Source of the DNA: Alteromonas sp. KUL49
Lineage (GTDB): Bacteria > Pseudomonadota > Gammaproteobacteria > Enterobacterales > Alteromonadaceae
Length of the DNA stretch: 34,085 nt
Assembly: GCF_006538345.1 (NCBI RefSeq)
Contig: NZ_BJKL01000020.1
Location: forward strand, 1 to 34,085
Direction: 5' to 3'
Shown here: positions 8,818 through 16,361 of the stretch, piece by piece
How the letters are laid out: every line of letters begins with the position of its first letter
How positions within the stretch are numbered: the stretch's first letter is position 1
Position numbers and translations under genes: made by a program
The notes under the pieces: generated by a model
The model's database searches: none
The model's input: only the letters and a program-made list of their open reading frames with translations
What the model was told of the DNA's origin: nothing

Positions 8818-9672
8818 TCATGATTGACGACTCTGTAGTGCCTTTTGATACTGCAGAGGTGTTTCTGAAAACTGACGTTTAAACTGAGCAATAAAGTGAG
8901 AAGGACTGGAGAAATTGAGGTCATAACTAATTTGTGTGATTGAATGTTTACCTAAACTCAACTGCCTTGCGGCTACATGTAACTTATGACGCAGTAGGTA
9001 TTCAGAAAAACTACATCTAAACACTTTTTTAAATTGTCGAGAAAAATGGGATGGAGACATATTACACATAGACGCAGCCTCTACCATCGAAAAGTCGGCG
9101 CCATCAGTCGCTCGCAGCGTATTAACGACGGGAAGAAATTTGTTGACCTTATCTGTCGACTTAATATCGACGGGTGACGGCGCTCGCACCGGGACACCGT
9201 AATCAGCAATCGTAAGAATAATTAACTTCAACAAGGTGAGACTTTTCTGGCTATGGGGGTCCTGTGCAAAGCTTTCTTTTAACCATGCTAATTGAGTCTT
9301 CAACTGCAAAATGTATGTCTCAGGAAGCCTAAAGTGATTGTTTTGTTTAAAAAAGCTCTCGCAGGTCAACAAGTCCTCATCATTAAAAAACTCAGGTAGC
9401 ACTTGCAGAATATGCCAAGACTTTGCTTTCGGGCTCACTTCGAAATCGTGAACATCAAGTGCGGTGGTAAAAACCACATCATTATTTTGTAAACGTGAAT
9501 TACCCTGTTGGCCGAAATAGTCCCCCTCGATATCATCGAAAATAATAAACTCGTGCACTTCGTGAAAGTGCATAAAACATGTGTAAGGTGCATCTTTTTC
9601 ATAGTTGACGTGATGAACTTCGAATACATCGCCACGCTCAATACTATAGGGCTCGCAATAAACGTTCTGCAT
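8818..9672 (-). CDS. AraC-family transcriptional regulator
   Basis: Encodes 284 aa. The N-terminal half (about 1-110) is a cupin-like sensing domain (HFHEVHEFIIF, then a DVHDF motif). The C-terminal hundred residues carry two helix-turn-helix motifs: MVEAASMCNMSPSHFSRQFK and ITQISYDLNFSSPSHFIAQF. The second ends in the AraC hallmark of Phe-Ser-x-x-SHF-x-x-x-FK. It is transcribed divergently from the alcohol dehydrogenase/esterase pair across 171 nt, which suggests it controls that pair. The ligand is unknown; the cupin fold and context would fit a sugar or sugar-derived small molecule, but this is inference. Confidence 0.92.
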   Translation of the reverse strand: MQNVYCEPYSIERGDVFEVHHVNYEKDAPYTCFMHFHEVHEFIIFDDIEGDYFGQQGNSRLQNNDVVFTTALDVHDFEVSPKAKSWHILQVLPEFFNDEDLLTCESFFKQNNHFRLPETYILQLKTQLAWLKESFAQDPHSQKSLTLLKLIILTIADYGVPVRAPSPVDIKSTDKVNKFLPVVNTLRATDGADFSMVEAASMCNMSPSHFSRQFKKVFRCSFSEYLLRHKLHVAARQLSLGKHSITQISYDLNFSSPSHFIAQFKRQFSETPLQYQKALQSRQS

Positions 9673-9700
9673 AGCTATAACAACTCATTAACCAATACAA

Positions 9701-9718
9701 GATAATGATACTATTATC
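9701..9718. promoter_or_regulatory. Inverted repeat in the araC-adh divergent promoter
   Basis: GATAAT (9701-9706) and ATTATC (9713-9718) form a 6-bp inverted repeat in the shared control region, about 30 nt before the regulator's start. It is a candidate operator. AraC proteins usually bind direct repeats, so this is weak. Confidence 0.25.
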
Positions 9719-9843
9719 CTAAGATGTCTATATTGATTAGCAAATTGGGCATATATTTGATATTTCACGCGCATAATCTGACATGAAACTACCATTAGCT
9801 GTGTTGCAATATTCCTTATCGTTAACACTCGAGTCTTCAAATT

Positions 9844-10974
9844 ATGCAAGCAAAAGCCATCATTTCAGACGGTAAAGGAACCTTTAACTTATCAACAGTA
9901 ACTATCAACCCACCCGGTGAAGGAGAAGTCAGAGTAAAAATCATGGCGGCCGGATTGTGCCACACAGATTGGGACTCCATCACCAACTGGAACAAAACTT
10001 TTGTCGTAGGACACGAGGGTGCAGGCATAGTAGAGAGCGTAGGAAAAAACGTTACTGATGTCAGTGTTGGTGACAAAGTCATTCTCAACTGGGCCATTCC
10101 TTGTGGAAAGTGTTTTCAATGTAGGCAAGGAAACTTGCATATCTGTGAACGTCACTCCCCAGTATGTGGATGCGGATTAGAAGGCCACGCCCATATCGAC
10201 ACTACCACTCACGATGAGTCTCCCATTGAGCGTTCATTTCATTTGGGAACATTATGTGAGTATGCCGTAGTAAAAGCCCAAGCCGTGGTTAAGATTGACA
10301 GTGATATTCCTTTTGCTGCAGCCTCCATCGTTGGCTGCGGAGTAATGACAGGATGGGGATCGGTAGTAAATGCAGCAAAAGTCGAGGCAGGAAGTAGCGT
10401 GTGCGTTATTGGCTGTGGTGGTGTGGGCCTTAATGCTATCCAAGGAGCCAAACAATCGGGGGCCTCTAAGATAATCGCCATTGATATCAGTGAAGCGCGC
10501 TTAGAGCAGGCAAAAGAATTTGGTGCCACCCATGGCGTAGTAGCCAATCGAGAGGATTTGGATTTTGTGCAAGTACGTGAAGAAGTTCGCACACTTACTG
10601 ATGGTAGAGGCGCTGACTATGCTTTTGAATGTACCGCAATTCCAGCGCTTGGTTCAGCGCCCCTTGCTCTCGTTAGGAATGCAGGAACCGCAGTTCAAGT
10701 AAGTGGGATCGAACAACGCATTGACTTTGACTGCGAGCTATTCGAGTGGGATAAAAAATACATCAACCCTTTGTACGGAATGTGTAACCCAGAAAGAGAC
10801 TTCAAAAAGATCATTGCGGGTTACCATAATAAACAAATTAAGCTTGAAGAACTGGTAACGAAAACCTATACCCTTGAGAACGTTGCCGACGGTTTTGACG
10901 ACATGTTAAACGGCAGAATCGCCAAAGGTGTGGTGCTTATCGGTGAATTAGGAGAAGTTGGAGCAATAAAATAA
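9844..10974 (+). CDS. Zinc-dependent alcohol dehydrogenase (class III-like MDR)
   Basis: Encodes 376 aa, a medium-chain NAD(P)-dependent dehydrogenase of the zinc type. Catalytic zinc ligands visible are Cys39 (GLCHTDWD), His57 with Glu58 (GHEGAG) and Cys165 (IVGCGVMTG). Structural zinc is held by Cys87, Cys90, Cys93 and Cys101 (CGKCFQCRQGNLHIC). The Rossmann glycines are GCGGVG (190-195). Length and the GCGVMTGWG region resemble glutathione-dependent formaldehyde dehydrogenase (FrmA/AdhC), but it is divergent, so the substrate may be another alcohol or aldehyde. Its stop codon overlaps the start of the esterase (TAATG), so the two are translationally coupled. It is read divergently from the AraC regulator. 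In marine galactan degraders such ADH genes can accompany oxidative demethylation of 6-O-methyl-galactose; no cytochrome P450 is present here. Confidence 0.88.
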   Translation: MQAKAIISDGKGTFNLSTVTINPPGEGEVRVKIMAAGLCHTDWDSITNWNKTFVVGHEGAGIVESVGKNVTDVSVGDKVILNWAIPCGKCFQCRQGNLHICERHSPVCGCGLEGHAHIDTTTHDESPIERSFHLGTLCEYAVVKAQAVVKIDSDIPFAAASIVGCGVMTGWGSVVNAAKVEAGSSVCVIGCGGVGLNAIQGAKQSGASKIIAIDISEARLEQAKEFGATHGVVANREDLDFVQVREEVRTLTDGRGADYAFECTAIPALGSAPLALVRNAGTAVQVSGIEQRIDFDCELFEWDKKYINPLYGMCNPERDFKKIIAGYHNKQIKLEELVTKTYTLENVADGFDDMLNGRIAKGVVLIGELGEVGAIK

Positions 10975-11798
10975 TGTCAGTCCTCAGGGTAGAAAAATCT
11001 AACAGCCAATTTACACAAGAAAACGTAACTCGCCTTACCCTTCACTCCAGTCATACTGCACGAAGACATGACATAACGGTTTATGCTAAGGGAGAATTGA
11101 GCCCAAATACGCCCATGATAGTTTTACTCCATGGTGTTTACGGTTCACACTGGGTGTGGATGGAACTCGGTGGAGCACATTATGTCTATGAACGCTTGAA
11201 AAAACAGGGGCTCCAAGACTTTGTTCTGGTGATGCCATCAGATGGTGGACTATGGGACGGCTCAGGTTATCTACCGCTTCGATACTTGGGTAACTATGAA
11301 CAATGGATAATGGATGATGTTATCCAAGGCGTTACCTCTCTGATTCCATGTTTAACAGAGCAGAGCCCCGTCTATCTCTCAGGATTATCTATGGGGGGGT
11401 ACGGCACCCTTCGTTTGGGGGCCAAGTACCCAGAACGCTTCGCGGGGCTCTCTGCGCATTCTTCCGTGACTAGCCTTGAGGATTTGCAGCAGTTTATTGA
11501 ACTTCCTATTGATGAATATCATAGCGAAGACAGTAGAGAGCCAGATCTCTTACATTGGTTTAACAAAAACAAAGAAAACATTCCCCCACTTCGCTTTGAC
11601 TGTGGCGTGGACGATACCTTACACCAAAGTAATGTAGCACTTCACAACGCCCTCACCTCGCTGGGAATACCTCACAGTGTAGAATTTTTCCCAGGGGGTC
11701 ATGAATGGGCTTATTGGCATGAACATCTTGAGCAAACACTGTGGTTCTTCAACGACATTCAGAAACAGAAAGCGATTGAGCAGGTGCGTCAGTCTTGA
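10974..11798 (+). CDS. Putative esterase (esterase D / S-formylglutathione hydrolase-like)
   Basis: Encodes 274 aa, an alpha/beta hydrolase of the putative-esterase (esterase D) family. The nucleophile elbow is GLSMGG with Ser139; a probable acid is Asp213 or Asp214 (CGVDD), and the histidine is His243 (PGGHEW). An oxyanion region LLHGVYG lies at 51-57. No signal peptide is seen, so it is cytoplasmic. It overlaps the preceding ADH gene by one base (TAATG). The pairing imitates FrmA-FrmB, in which FrmB hydrolyses S-formylglutathione, but the family also covers carbohydrate-ester hydrolases, so a sugar-ester role is equally possible. Its last four codons lie inside a palindrome shared with the convergent gene (11782-11805). 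Confidence 0.82.
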   Translation: MSVLRVEKSNSQFTQENVTRLTLHSSHTARRHDITVYAKGELSPNTPMIVLLHGVYGSHWVWMELGGAHYVYERLKKQGLQDFVLVMPSDGGLWDGSGYLPLRYLGNYEQWIMDDVIQGVTSLIPCLTEQSPVYLSGLSMGGYGTLRLGAKYPERFAGLSAHSSVTSLEDLQQFIELPIDEYHSEDSREPDLLHWFNKNKENIPPLRFDCGVDDTLHQSNVALHNALTSLGIPHSVEFFPGGHEWAYWHEHLEQTLWFFNDIQKQKAIEQVRQS

Positions 11799-11805
11799 CG
11801 CACCT
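11782..11805. terminator. Palindrome across the overlapping 3' ends of two convergent genes
   Basis: AGGTGCGTCA (11782-11791), loop GTCT, TGACGCACCT (11796-11805): a perfect 10-bp stem with a tetraloop. It contains both stop codons of the esterase (+) and the FG-GAP protein (-), whose coding regions overlap by 10 nt (11789-11798). A stable GC-rich stem between convergent genes is a likely bidirectional terminator or 3'-end barrier, although a T-tract is missing on both sides. Confidence 0.65.
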
Positions 11806-13633
11806 CACCATTTGTCCAATGAATATCAATTTTGGGCGTTTTGTTACACTGACCTAGACCAAAGTGAAGGGACGTGTCGAAGTTTGTGGAGTAATTTGCT
11901 CCGGTTGCCCCTACTCGTTTTTGCTGAGTCATGCCACATGAGACGACCGTCACTACCGCGCCTTTGGGTGATGCCTGTGCGTCGGGGCTTGGTTGAACTT
12001 CAACCTGTACGTAACGATTGTCATTTTGTTGATGATTCTTGAACAAATGCCACTGCCCTCGCTCATTACCAACCACAAGGTCAAGATTTCCATCCAGATT
12101 GTAATCAATGACATCACCGCCCATACCTGACGCACCGAGCTCGTTTGACACAACACCATGCTGAGTAAGTGCTTTGTATTCCCTACTTCCATCAGTGCGC
12201 GCAGTATTTAAATAGACGATGGCGTGGTTTGGTGAAATAAGGTTACCTCGTCTAAAAAACACTAGGTCGACGAACCCATTGTTATCAAGATCTCCAACAG
12301 CTAGACCCGTTGTATGCTCCGGCGCCGACAACCCTGCGCTAGCAGAAACATCAACAAAATGATCTCCTTTGTTTTCCAGTAAAATATCATTCAGTCCCGG
12401 TTTGTGATCATATGCTGGGTAGTTCATTACATTATGAATAACACCACTAAAGGGTGAGAATATGTTGCCAGTAAAGCGCCAATTTTGATTGCCAACATAG
12501 CCAATATATACTCCTTTTTGATCTCGCGTTTTATCGGGGTAACCTAAAGCATCGCTACTTACCAGCGATATCGTTCGTCCAGAGTGGAGTTCTCCCTCAT
12601 AAGGAAGCTTATAACCTGGCTCTGCGATATAAGGCAACTGTTCGGGCCATGGTGATTGATAGTTTTCGATTAATAATGTGTCGCCAATGGGGATGTCTCC
12701 GAAATCAAAAGGACCACGCTTGGTGTAAAATCCGAGGAGCTTCGATGAGGCATCGTAAAAGGTCTCTCCTTTTTCAAATGGCAGTCCACGACTAATCACA
12801 ATATCAAAATCACCGTCATTGTCGTAGTCGAGCTCAGCAACCCCTGTAACGTCATTAATCGGCTTAGTGAGTACATTTGATGTCACATCATCAAATCTGA
12901 ATTCAGATTTTCCTTGATACACTTTGAGTTTGCCGTGTCCATAAAGTAGCAAATCAACAAATCCATCATTGTTCATATCGGTTATGAGTGTTTTTTGTCC
13001 GTCTCCTTGGGACATAGGTAAAACCGACCGGAGCACTAATTCTCCACCGCCAGTATTTTCGTAGATGTAGTTTTCACTTTGACCTTTTTCACGAAGATCT
13101 CTCGTTGGAAAAGCAAAGTTAAGTAAATCAAGATCACCATCTTTATCCAAATCAACAAACTTAACCGTTCGACCACGCATGTTAACTAACGGCGTATCAA
13201 AATTGTCCCAAGGGACAAATGACCTAGTTTCATCAATAGTAAATATCTTACTGTTTCTCGCATTACTGCCGGCACCACCACCTCTAGAAACAACAAGCTC
13301 ATAAGTCCCATCGCCGTCTAAATCTCCCACAGAAACACCGTGAAGATCTCCCATTAGAATGTCGAATGGCGGCGCAAATACACCACGGTTATTCCACATC
13401 ACACGCAAACCATACCCGTGGTCATTGATAAGTACGTCTGGAAAGCCATCTTGGTCAAGGTCAGCAATGGTAGGAGCGTCCCATCCCTTGCGGTTCCTAG
13501 CCTCATTGGGGAATACACTTCGATTTTGCTCAACGAATAAAGAGGTTACGCGTAACTCAGTAGAGGTAGTTTGTGCTGCGGAACTACACGCACTAACGGT
13601 AAATAACGATGCTATTAAAGCAAACTTCTTCAT
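11789..13633 (-). CDS. FG-GAP/VCBS-repeat lipoprotein with ASPIC/UnbV-like C-terminus (CRTAC type)
   Basis: Encodes 614 aa. The N-terminus is a lipoprotein signal (lipobox VSAC, Cys16). Many beta-propeller FG-GAP/VCBS repeats follow, each with an EF-hand-like calcium loop: DLDQDGFPD, DLDGDGTYE, DLDKDGDLD, DMNNDGFVD, DYDNDGDFD, DLDNNGFVD and DYNLDGNLD. The final hundred residues (NDNRYVQVEV, GATGANYSTNFDTSLHFGLG, KIDIHWTNGEV) resemble the ASPIC/UnbV domain that ends bacterial CRTAC1-like proteins. No catalytic motif is evident. It is likely an outer-membrane, calcium-stabilised propeller for binding glycan or partner proteins. The gap to the upstream small gene is 37 nt with an AAGGA site, so both form one operon. 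Its 3' end overlaps the convergent esterase gene. Confidence 0.85.
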   Translation of the reverse strand: MKKFALIASLFTVSACSSAAQTTSTELRVTSLFVEQNRSVFPNEARNRKGWDAPTIADLDQDGFPDVLINDHGYGLRVMWNNRGVFAPPFDILMGDLHGVSVGDLDGDGTYELVVSRGGGAGSNARNSKIFTIDETRSFVPWDNFDTPLVNMRGRTVKFVDLDKDGDLDLLNFAFPTRDLREKGQSENYIYENTGGGELVLRSVLPMSQGDGQKTLITDMNNDGFVDLLLYGHGKLKVYQGKSEFRFDDVTSNVLTKPINDVTGVAELDYDNDGDFDIVISRGLPFEKGETFYDASSKLLGFYTKRGPFDFGDIPIGDTLLIENYQSPWPEQLPYIAEPGYKLPYEGELHSGRTISLVSSDALGYPDKTRDQKGVYIGYVGNQNWRFTGNIFSPFSGVIHNVMNYPAYDHKPGLNDILLENKGDHFVDVSASAGLSAPEHTTGLAVGDLDNNGFVDLVFFRRGNLISPNHAIVYLNTARTDGSREYKALTQHGVVSNELGASGMGGDVIDYNLDGNLDLVVGNERGQWHLFKNHQQNDNRYVQVEVQPSPDAQASPKGAVVTVVSCGMTQQKRVGATGANYSTNFDTSLHFGLGQCNKTPKIDIHWTNGEVRQD

Positions 13634-13670
13634 TATTTGTCCTTGTCGAAAGAAGGGATATTTTTACTTT

Positions 13671-14387
13671 TTAATCAATCGAAAAGTAGGCTGAATATTT
13701 ATGACTAATAGGAGTACCAGAGGCAGTTTCAGCCAGAAAGATTTCCCATCGATAGTCACCTTTTCCGAAGTCTTCAGACATATTGTCGAAGGGTAACGAA
13801 AGACTACCGTTCTCGTTAACTTCCATTGACAAGTCTCCGAGTTCGGTGTTTGAACTAGTGTTTATTAGTTTCATTACCAGAAGCCTGTCGTTTTGCGTTG
13901 CATAGCTAATACCTAGCGTAGCCTCTTGCTGACCGTCTATCTCTTCGGGCCATTGCACCAATTGAATACCTTCAAACAAAGGCGCTGCGTTGGGTATATC
14001 CTGAACGGAAATCATTTGCTGTAGTTCAGCAACTCGAGCGTTCCAATCCTTACCTTTGGGAACCATAAATACATTCACTCGATACCTTCCCACACTGGCA
14101 TCCTCCAGCGGTAAAACAAAGGTTTGCGTACCGGAGTGAGAGACTCGTCTCGCTTGACGCATGACCGTTTTCCAGTCTGATGCACGTTGAACAGATACAT
14201 AAACGTCTCTGGTTTTCCTGACCTCTGCGGTAACGTCAACCCTGATAGCGTCTTCATACCCAATGTTGTCAGATACCATAAGGTCATAAAGTACTTCGTC
14301 AGCGTGTACTGAAAGCGCTAAGCAAGAGATCATCACAGCACTTAGCGCAATTGAAACTCGGATTAATTGTTGTAAATACTGAATCAT
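13671..14387 (-). CDS. Secreted hypothetical protein, probably beta-rich
   Basis: Not recognised. The frame is open from 14495, but the ATG at 14385-14387 is chosen: it has GAGG just upstream, it begins a clear signal peptide (MIQYLQQLIRVSIALSAV..., cleavage near VHA-DE), and a start at 14495 would lie upstream of the preceding gene's terminator stem (14465-14493) and read through it. The mature part (about 210 aa) has alternating polar/hydrophobic strands and two parts that look alike in style (one around VRKTRDVYVSVQRASDWKTV, one around YATQNDRLLVMKLINTSSN), which suggests two beta-sandwich domains. Each seems to describe extension of a chain with SG/GDYRWEIFLAE-type ends. It is co-transcribed with the FG-GAP lipoprotein, and a large inverted repeat lies in its leader. 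A periplasmic or surface accessory role in the polysaccharide locus is inferred from position only. Confidence 0.7.
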   Translation of the reverse strand: MIQYLQQLIRVSIALSAVMISCLALSVHADEVLYDLMVSDNIGYEDAIRVDVTAEVRKTRDVYVSVQRASDWKTVMRQARRVSHSGTQTFVLPLEDASVGRYRVNVFMVPKGKDWNARVAELQQMISVQDIPNAAPLFEGIQLVQWPEEIDGQQEATLGISYATQNDRLLVMKLINTSSNTELGDLSMEVNENGSLSLPFDNMSEDFGKGDYRWEIFLAETASGTPISHKYSAYFSID

Positions 14388-14401
14388 AGCTACCTCGATG
14401 T

Positions 14402-14442
14402 ACGCATGACTTAAATCTCGAATCAGAGATTTAACTATGCGT
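14402..14442. repeat. Long imperfect palindrome in the leader of the 14387 gene
   Basis: Outer arms ACGCAT (14402-14407) and ATGCGT (14437-14442), inner arms TTAAATCTC (14411-14419) and GAGATTTAA (14426-14434), with a 6-nt centre and small unpaired spacers (3 and 2 nt). It lies between the preceding gene's terminator and the start codon 14 nt away. It could be an operator for an unknown regulator or an RNA hairpin close to the ribosome site. Confidence 0.6.
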
Positions 14443-14464
14443 GAGATATGTAAATAGAGAAAAA

Positions 14465-14493
14465 CAAAAGCCGGTAATAACACCGGCTTTTTC
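14465..14493 (-). terminator. Intrinsic terminator of the receptor/lipoprotein operon
   Basis: On the minus strand AAAAGCCGG, loop TGTTATTA, CCGGCTTTT then G and TTTT. It lies about 16 nt after the lipoprotein stop codon. The strong stem and T-run mark the end of the upstream operon and separate it from the 14387 gene. Confidence 0.88.
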
Positions 14494-14508
14494 AAGTAAG
14501 TCTACTGT

Positions 14509-16290
14509 TTAGTCTTCGATGGCTACGACACTGTAGTCATCTAGAATCAGTGATTCACCTTGAGGTAGGCCGAACACTTCCCATAGTGTAAATACGTCTG
14601 TCACTACGTTCCATGAGTCAGGAACAGCCCAAACGCTCTCACCTGTAGCATCATCGGTAAACTCGATGTACTGCCACTCAGTGGTAGACTCCAGTGTTAC
14701 TGAGAACATACCAGCGCCGTCAAAACGGCCTGGGAAGCCTTGTGCACCGGCAGGAATACCTTCATACAACCAAGGAACAATGACTTTACGTAACGTCACA
14801 GGCGAGCTTGGAACACTGTTCAGCTTTACCCAAACTGCGTACTTAAACTTTTTGCCAATACTGTCAAGCCCAAGACCATAGGTAGAGCTATACCAGTTAC
14901 GCTGTTTATTCCAGACTTGCTGAGTACCCCAGCTGTAGGGCACACCATCGTCATTAACAGCAGACCCTGCAGTCAGTTGTACCGAAGCTGCGGAATCTGA
15001 AACAACATCGGTAGACGCAGCAAAGCTGGCGTTACCACTATAGCCTGCCGTCACTCCATCCATGTTGAAGTCAATATTGAAACCCGCAGGATGAGCAGAT
15101 TCACCAGGCGCACACATCAGGTTTTGAACCACATTCAATTCAATAGAACGACCTGCTACAGCACTAATTGGTGTTGCACCCGTATCACCTGACACCAGTG
15201 ATACATCGATATTGCCGTTAACACCGATATTGTCAGACACATTGATGATACCCGTCGCACCAAAGCCATTTGCCGCGGAACCTGCTACCATCATGTCAGC
15301 AGCATTTGAACTTACAAAATCGTAGCCGTAGCTTCCTGTTAGCTCTCCATTAAGAATCGAAGGCTCTACAGCAATACCGGCAGCAACACATGAAGGTACT
15401 GTTTTGTCGCCTGTCGGCGCTCCAAGTTCGTCCACATTACCGTTTGTTATCGCTATAGTGAATGCCGCTGTTACAGTAACGTCCGCCGTGGCCGACGCAT
15501 CAGGGTTATCCACACTCGTCGCTGTAACCGTGGTAGAACCAACGCTAACACCAGTAATAACACCATTTTCATCAACAGATGCAATATCAGTATCTGCCAC
15601 ACTGTAAGTCATCGCAGCATTACACGCGTAACTTGGTACAGTAGAAGCAATAACTTGTGCCGTTCCACCTGCAGGCATTTCAACCGCAGACGCAATAACT
15701 TCTGTTACAGGATCGTCGATGGCATTTACCGTTAATGTCATTTGACGACGTTCGCGCTCAGTACCTGGGGGCAATGACACACCGTTATCGATTAGATAGC
15801 TAATGTTGTACACCGCAGATGTTGGAAAGTCAGGAATCCCATCACCTATTGGATTGCCATCCGCATCGGTCGCGCCTCTTACGTCAGTATCGTCACAAGC
15901 GCGCAACGACTCAGCAAATTTATCTGTATCAATCAAAAGCTGAAGGCCATCACTTGATAACTGAAAAGGCGATATCGTTTGATTTGAAATGGTGTTTGAC
16001 TCAGTTTGTGGTGTAATAAACCCATCCAGCGCTTCAAACTCCATCTGATTGATAAAAATTGTGCCATCAAAATCCGACAGCGGTGCTCCACCCGCGCTAG
16101 CACCTTGAAGTAGGTCAACTGCTACAATTCCACTGTTCTCAGATACCGACGCAACAATCGCGTCGTTTTCGAAAACAACGTTATCGCTGCTTCCAAAATT
16201 AACATCGTATCCCTCGTCTGTTCCGCCGCAACCTACTAGCGCAGCTGGAACTATCAAAGACAATACGGTTTTCTTAAGTAAGTGATTCAT
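14509..16290 (-). CDS. Surface-type lipoprotein with Big_2 domain, receptor partner
   Basis: Encodes 593 aa from the ATG at 16288-16290. The longer frame from 16350 is rejected because the internal ATG has GGGAG upstream and gives a clean lipoprotein signal (MNHLLKKTVLSLIVPAALVGC, Cys21). A bacterial Ig-like Big_2 domain covers about residues 195-273 (YSVADTDIASVDENGVITGV, then STTVTATS). The C-terminal part (about 400-593) contains NWYSSTYGLGLDSIGKKFKY, WQYIEFTDD and ends ESLILDDYSVVAIED, the pattern of a jelly-roll carbohydrate-binding module. No catalytic residues are evident. It lies 71 nt after the TonB receptor gene in the same operon, with a stable hairpin between them. It probably sits on the outer membrane and captures polysaccharide for the receptor, a functional analogue of the Bacteroidetes SusD/SGBP proteins. 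Domain calls are by eye; the glycan-binding role is inference. Confidence 0.75.
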   Translation of the reverse strand: MNHLLKKTVLSLIVPAALVGCGGTDEGYDVNFGSSDNVVFENDAIVASVSENSGIVAVDLLQGASAGGAPLSDFDGTIFINQMEFEALDGFITPQTESNTISNQTISPFQLSSDGLQLLIDTDKFAESLRACDDTDVRGATDADGNPIGDGIPDFPTSAVYNISYLIDNGVSLPPGTERERRQMTLTVNAIDDPVTEVIASAVEMPAGGTAQVIASTVPSYACNAAMTYSVADTDIASVDENGVITGVSVGSTTVTATSVDNPDASATADVTVTAAFTIAITNGNVDELGAPTGDKTVPSCVAAGIAVEPSILNGELTGSYGYDFVSSNAADMMVAGSAANGFGATGIINVSDNIGVNGNIDVSLVSGDTGATPISAVAGRSIELNVVQNLMCAPGESAHPAGFNIDFNMDGVTAGYSGNASFAASTDVVSDSAASVQLTAGSAVNDDGVPYSWGTQQVWNKQRNWYSSTYGLGLDSIGKKFKYAVWVKLNSVPSSPVTLRKVIVPWLYEGIPAGAQGFPGRFDGAGMFSVTLESTTEWQYIEFTDDATGESVWAVPDSWNVVTDVFTLWEVFGLPQGESLILDDYSVVAIED

Positions 16291-16315
16291 CTTACTTCTC
16301 CCATTCTTTTTTTTT

Positions 16316-16341
16316 GGGAGGCAGGATCGCACCAGCCTCCC
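16316..16341 (-). other. Intercistronic hairpin between receptor and lipoprotein genes
   Basis: GGGAGGC (16316-16322) and GCCTCCC (16335-16341) form a 7-bp GC-rich stem with a 12-nt loop in the 71-nt gap after the receptor stop codon. On the transcribed strand it is followed by A9, not T, so it is not a terminator. It more likely protects the receptor mRNA end or sets relative expression. Confidence 0.5.
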
Positions 16342-16361
16342 CCTTTCCAATAACTGACTAC

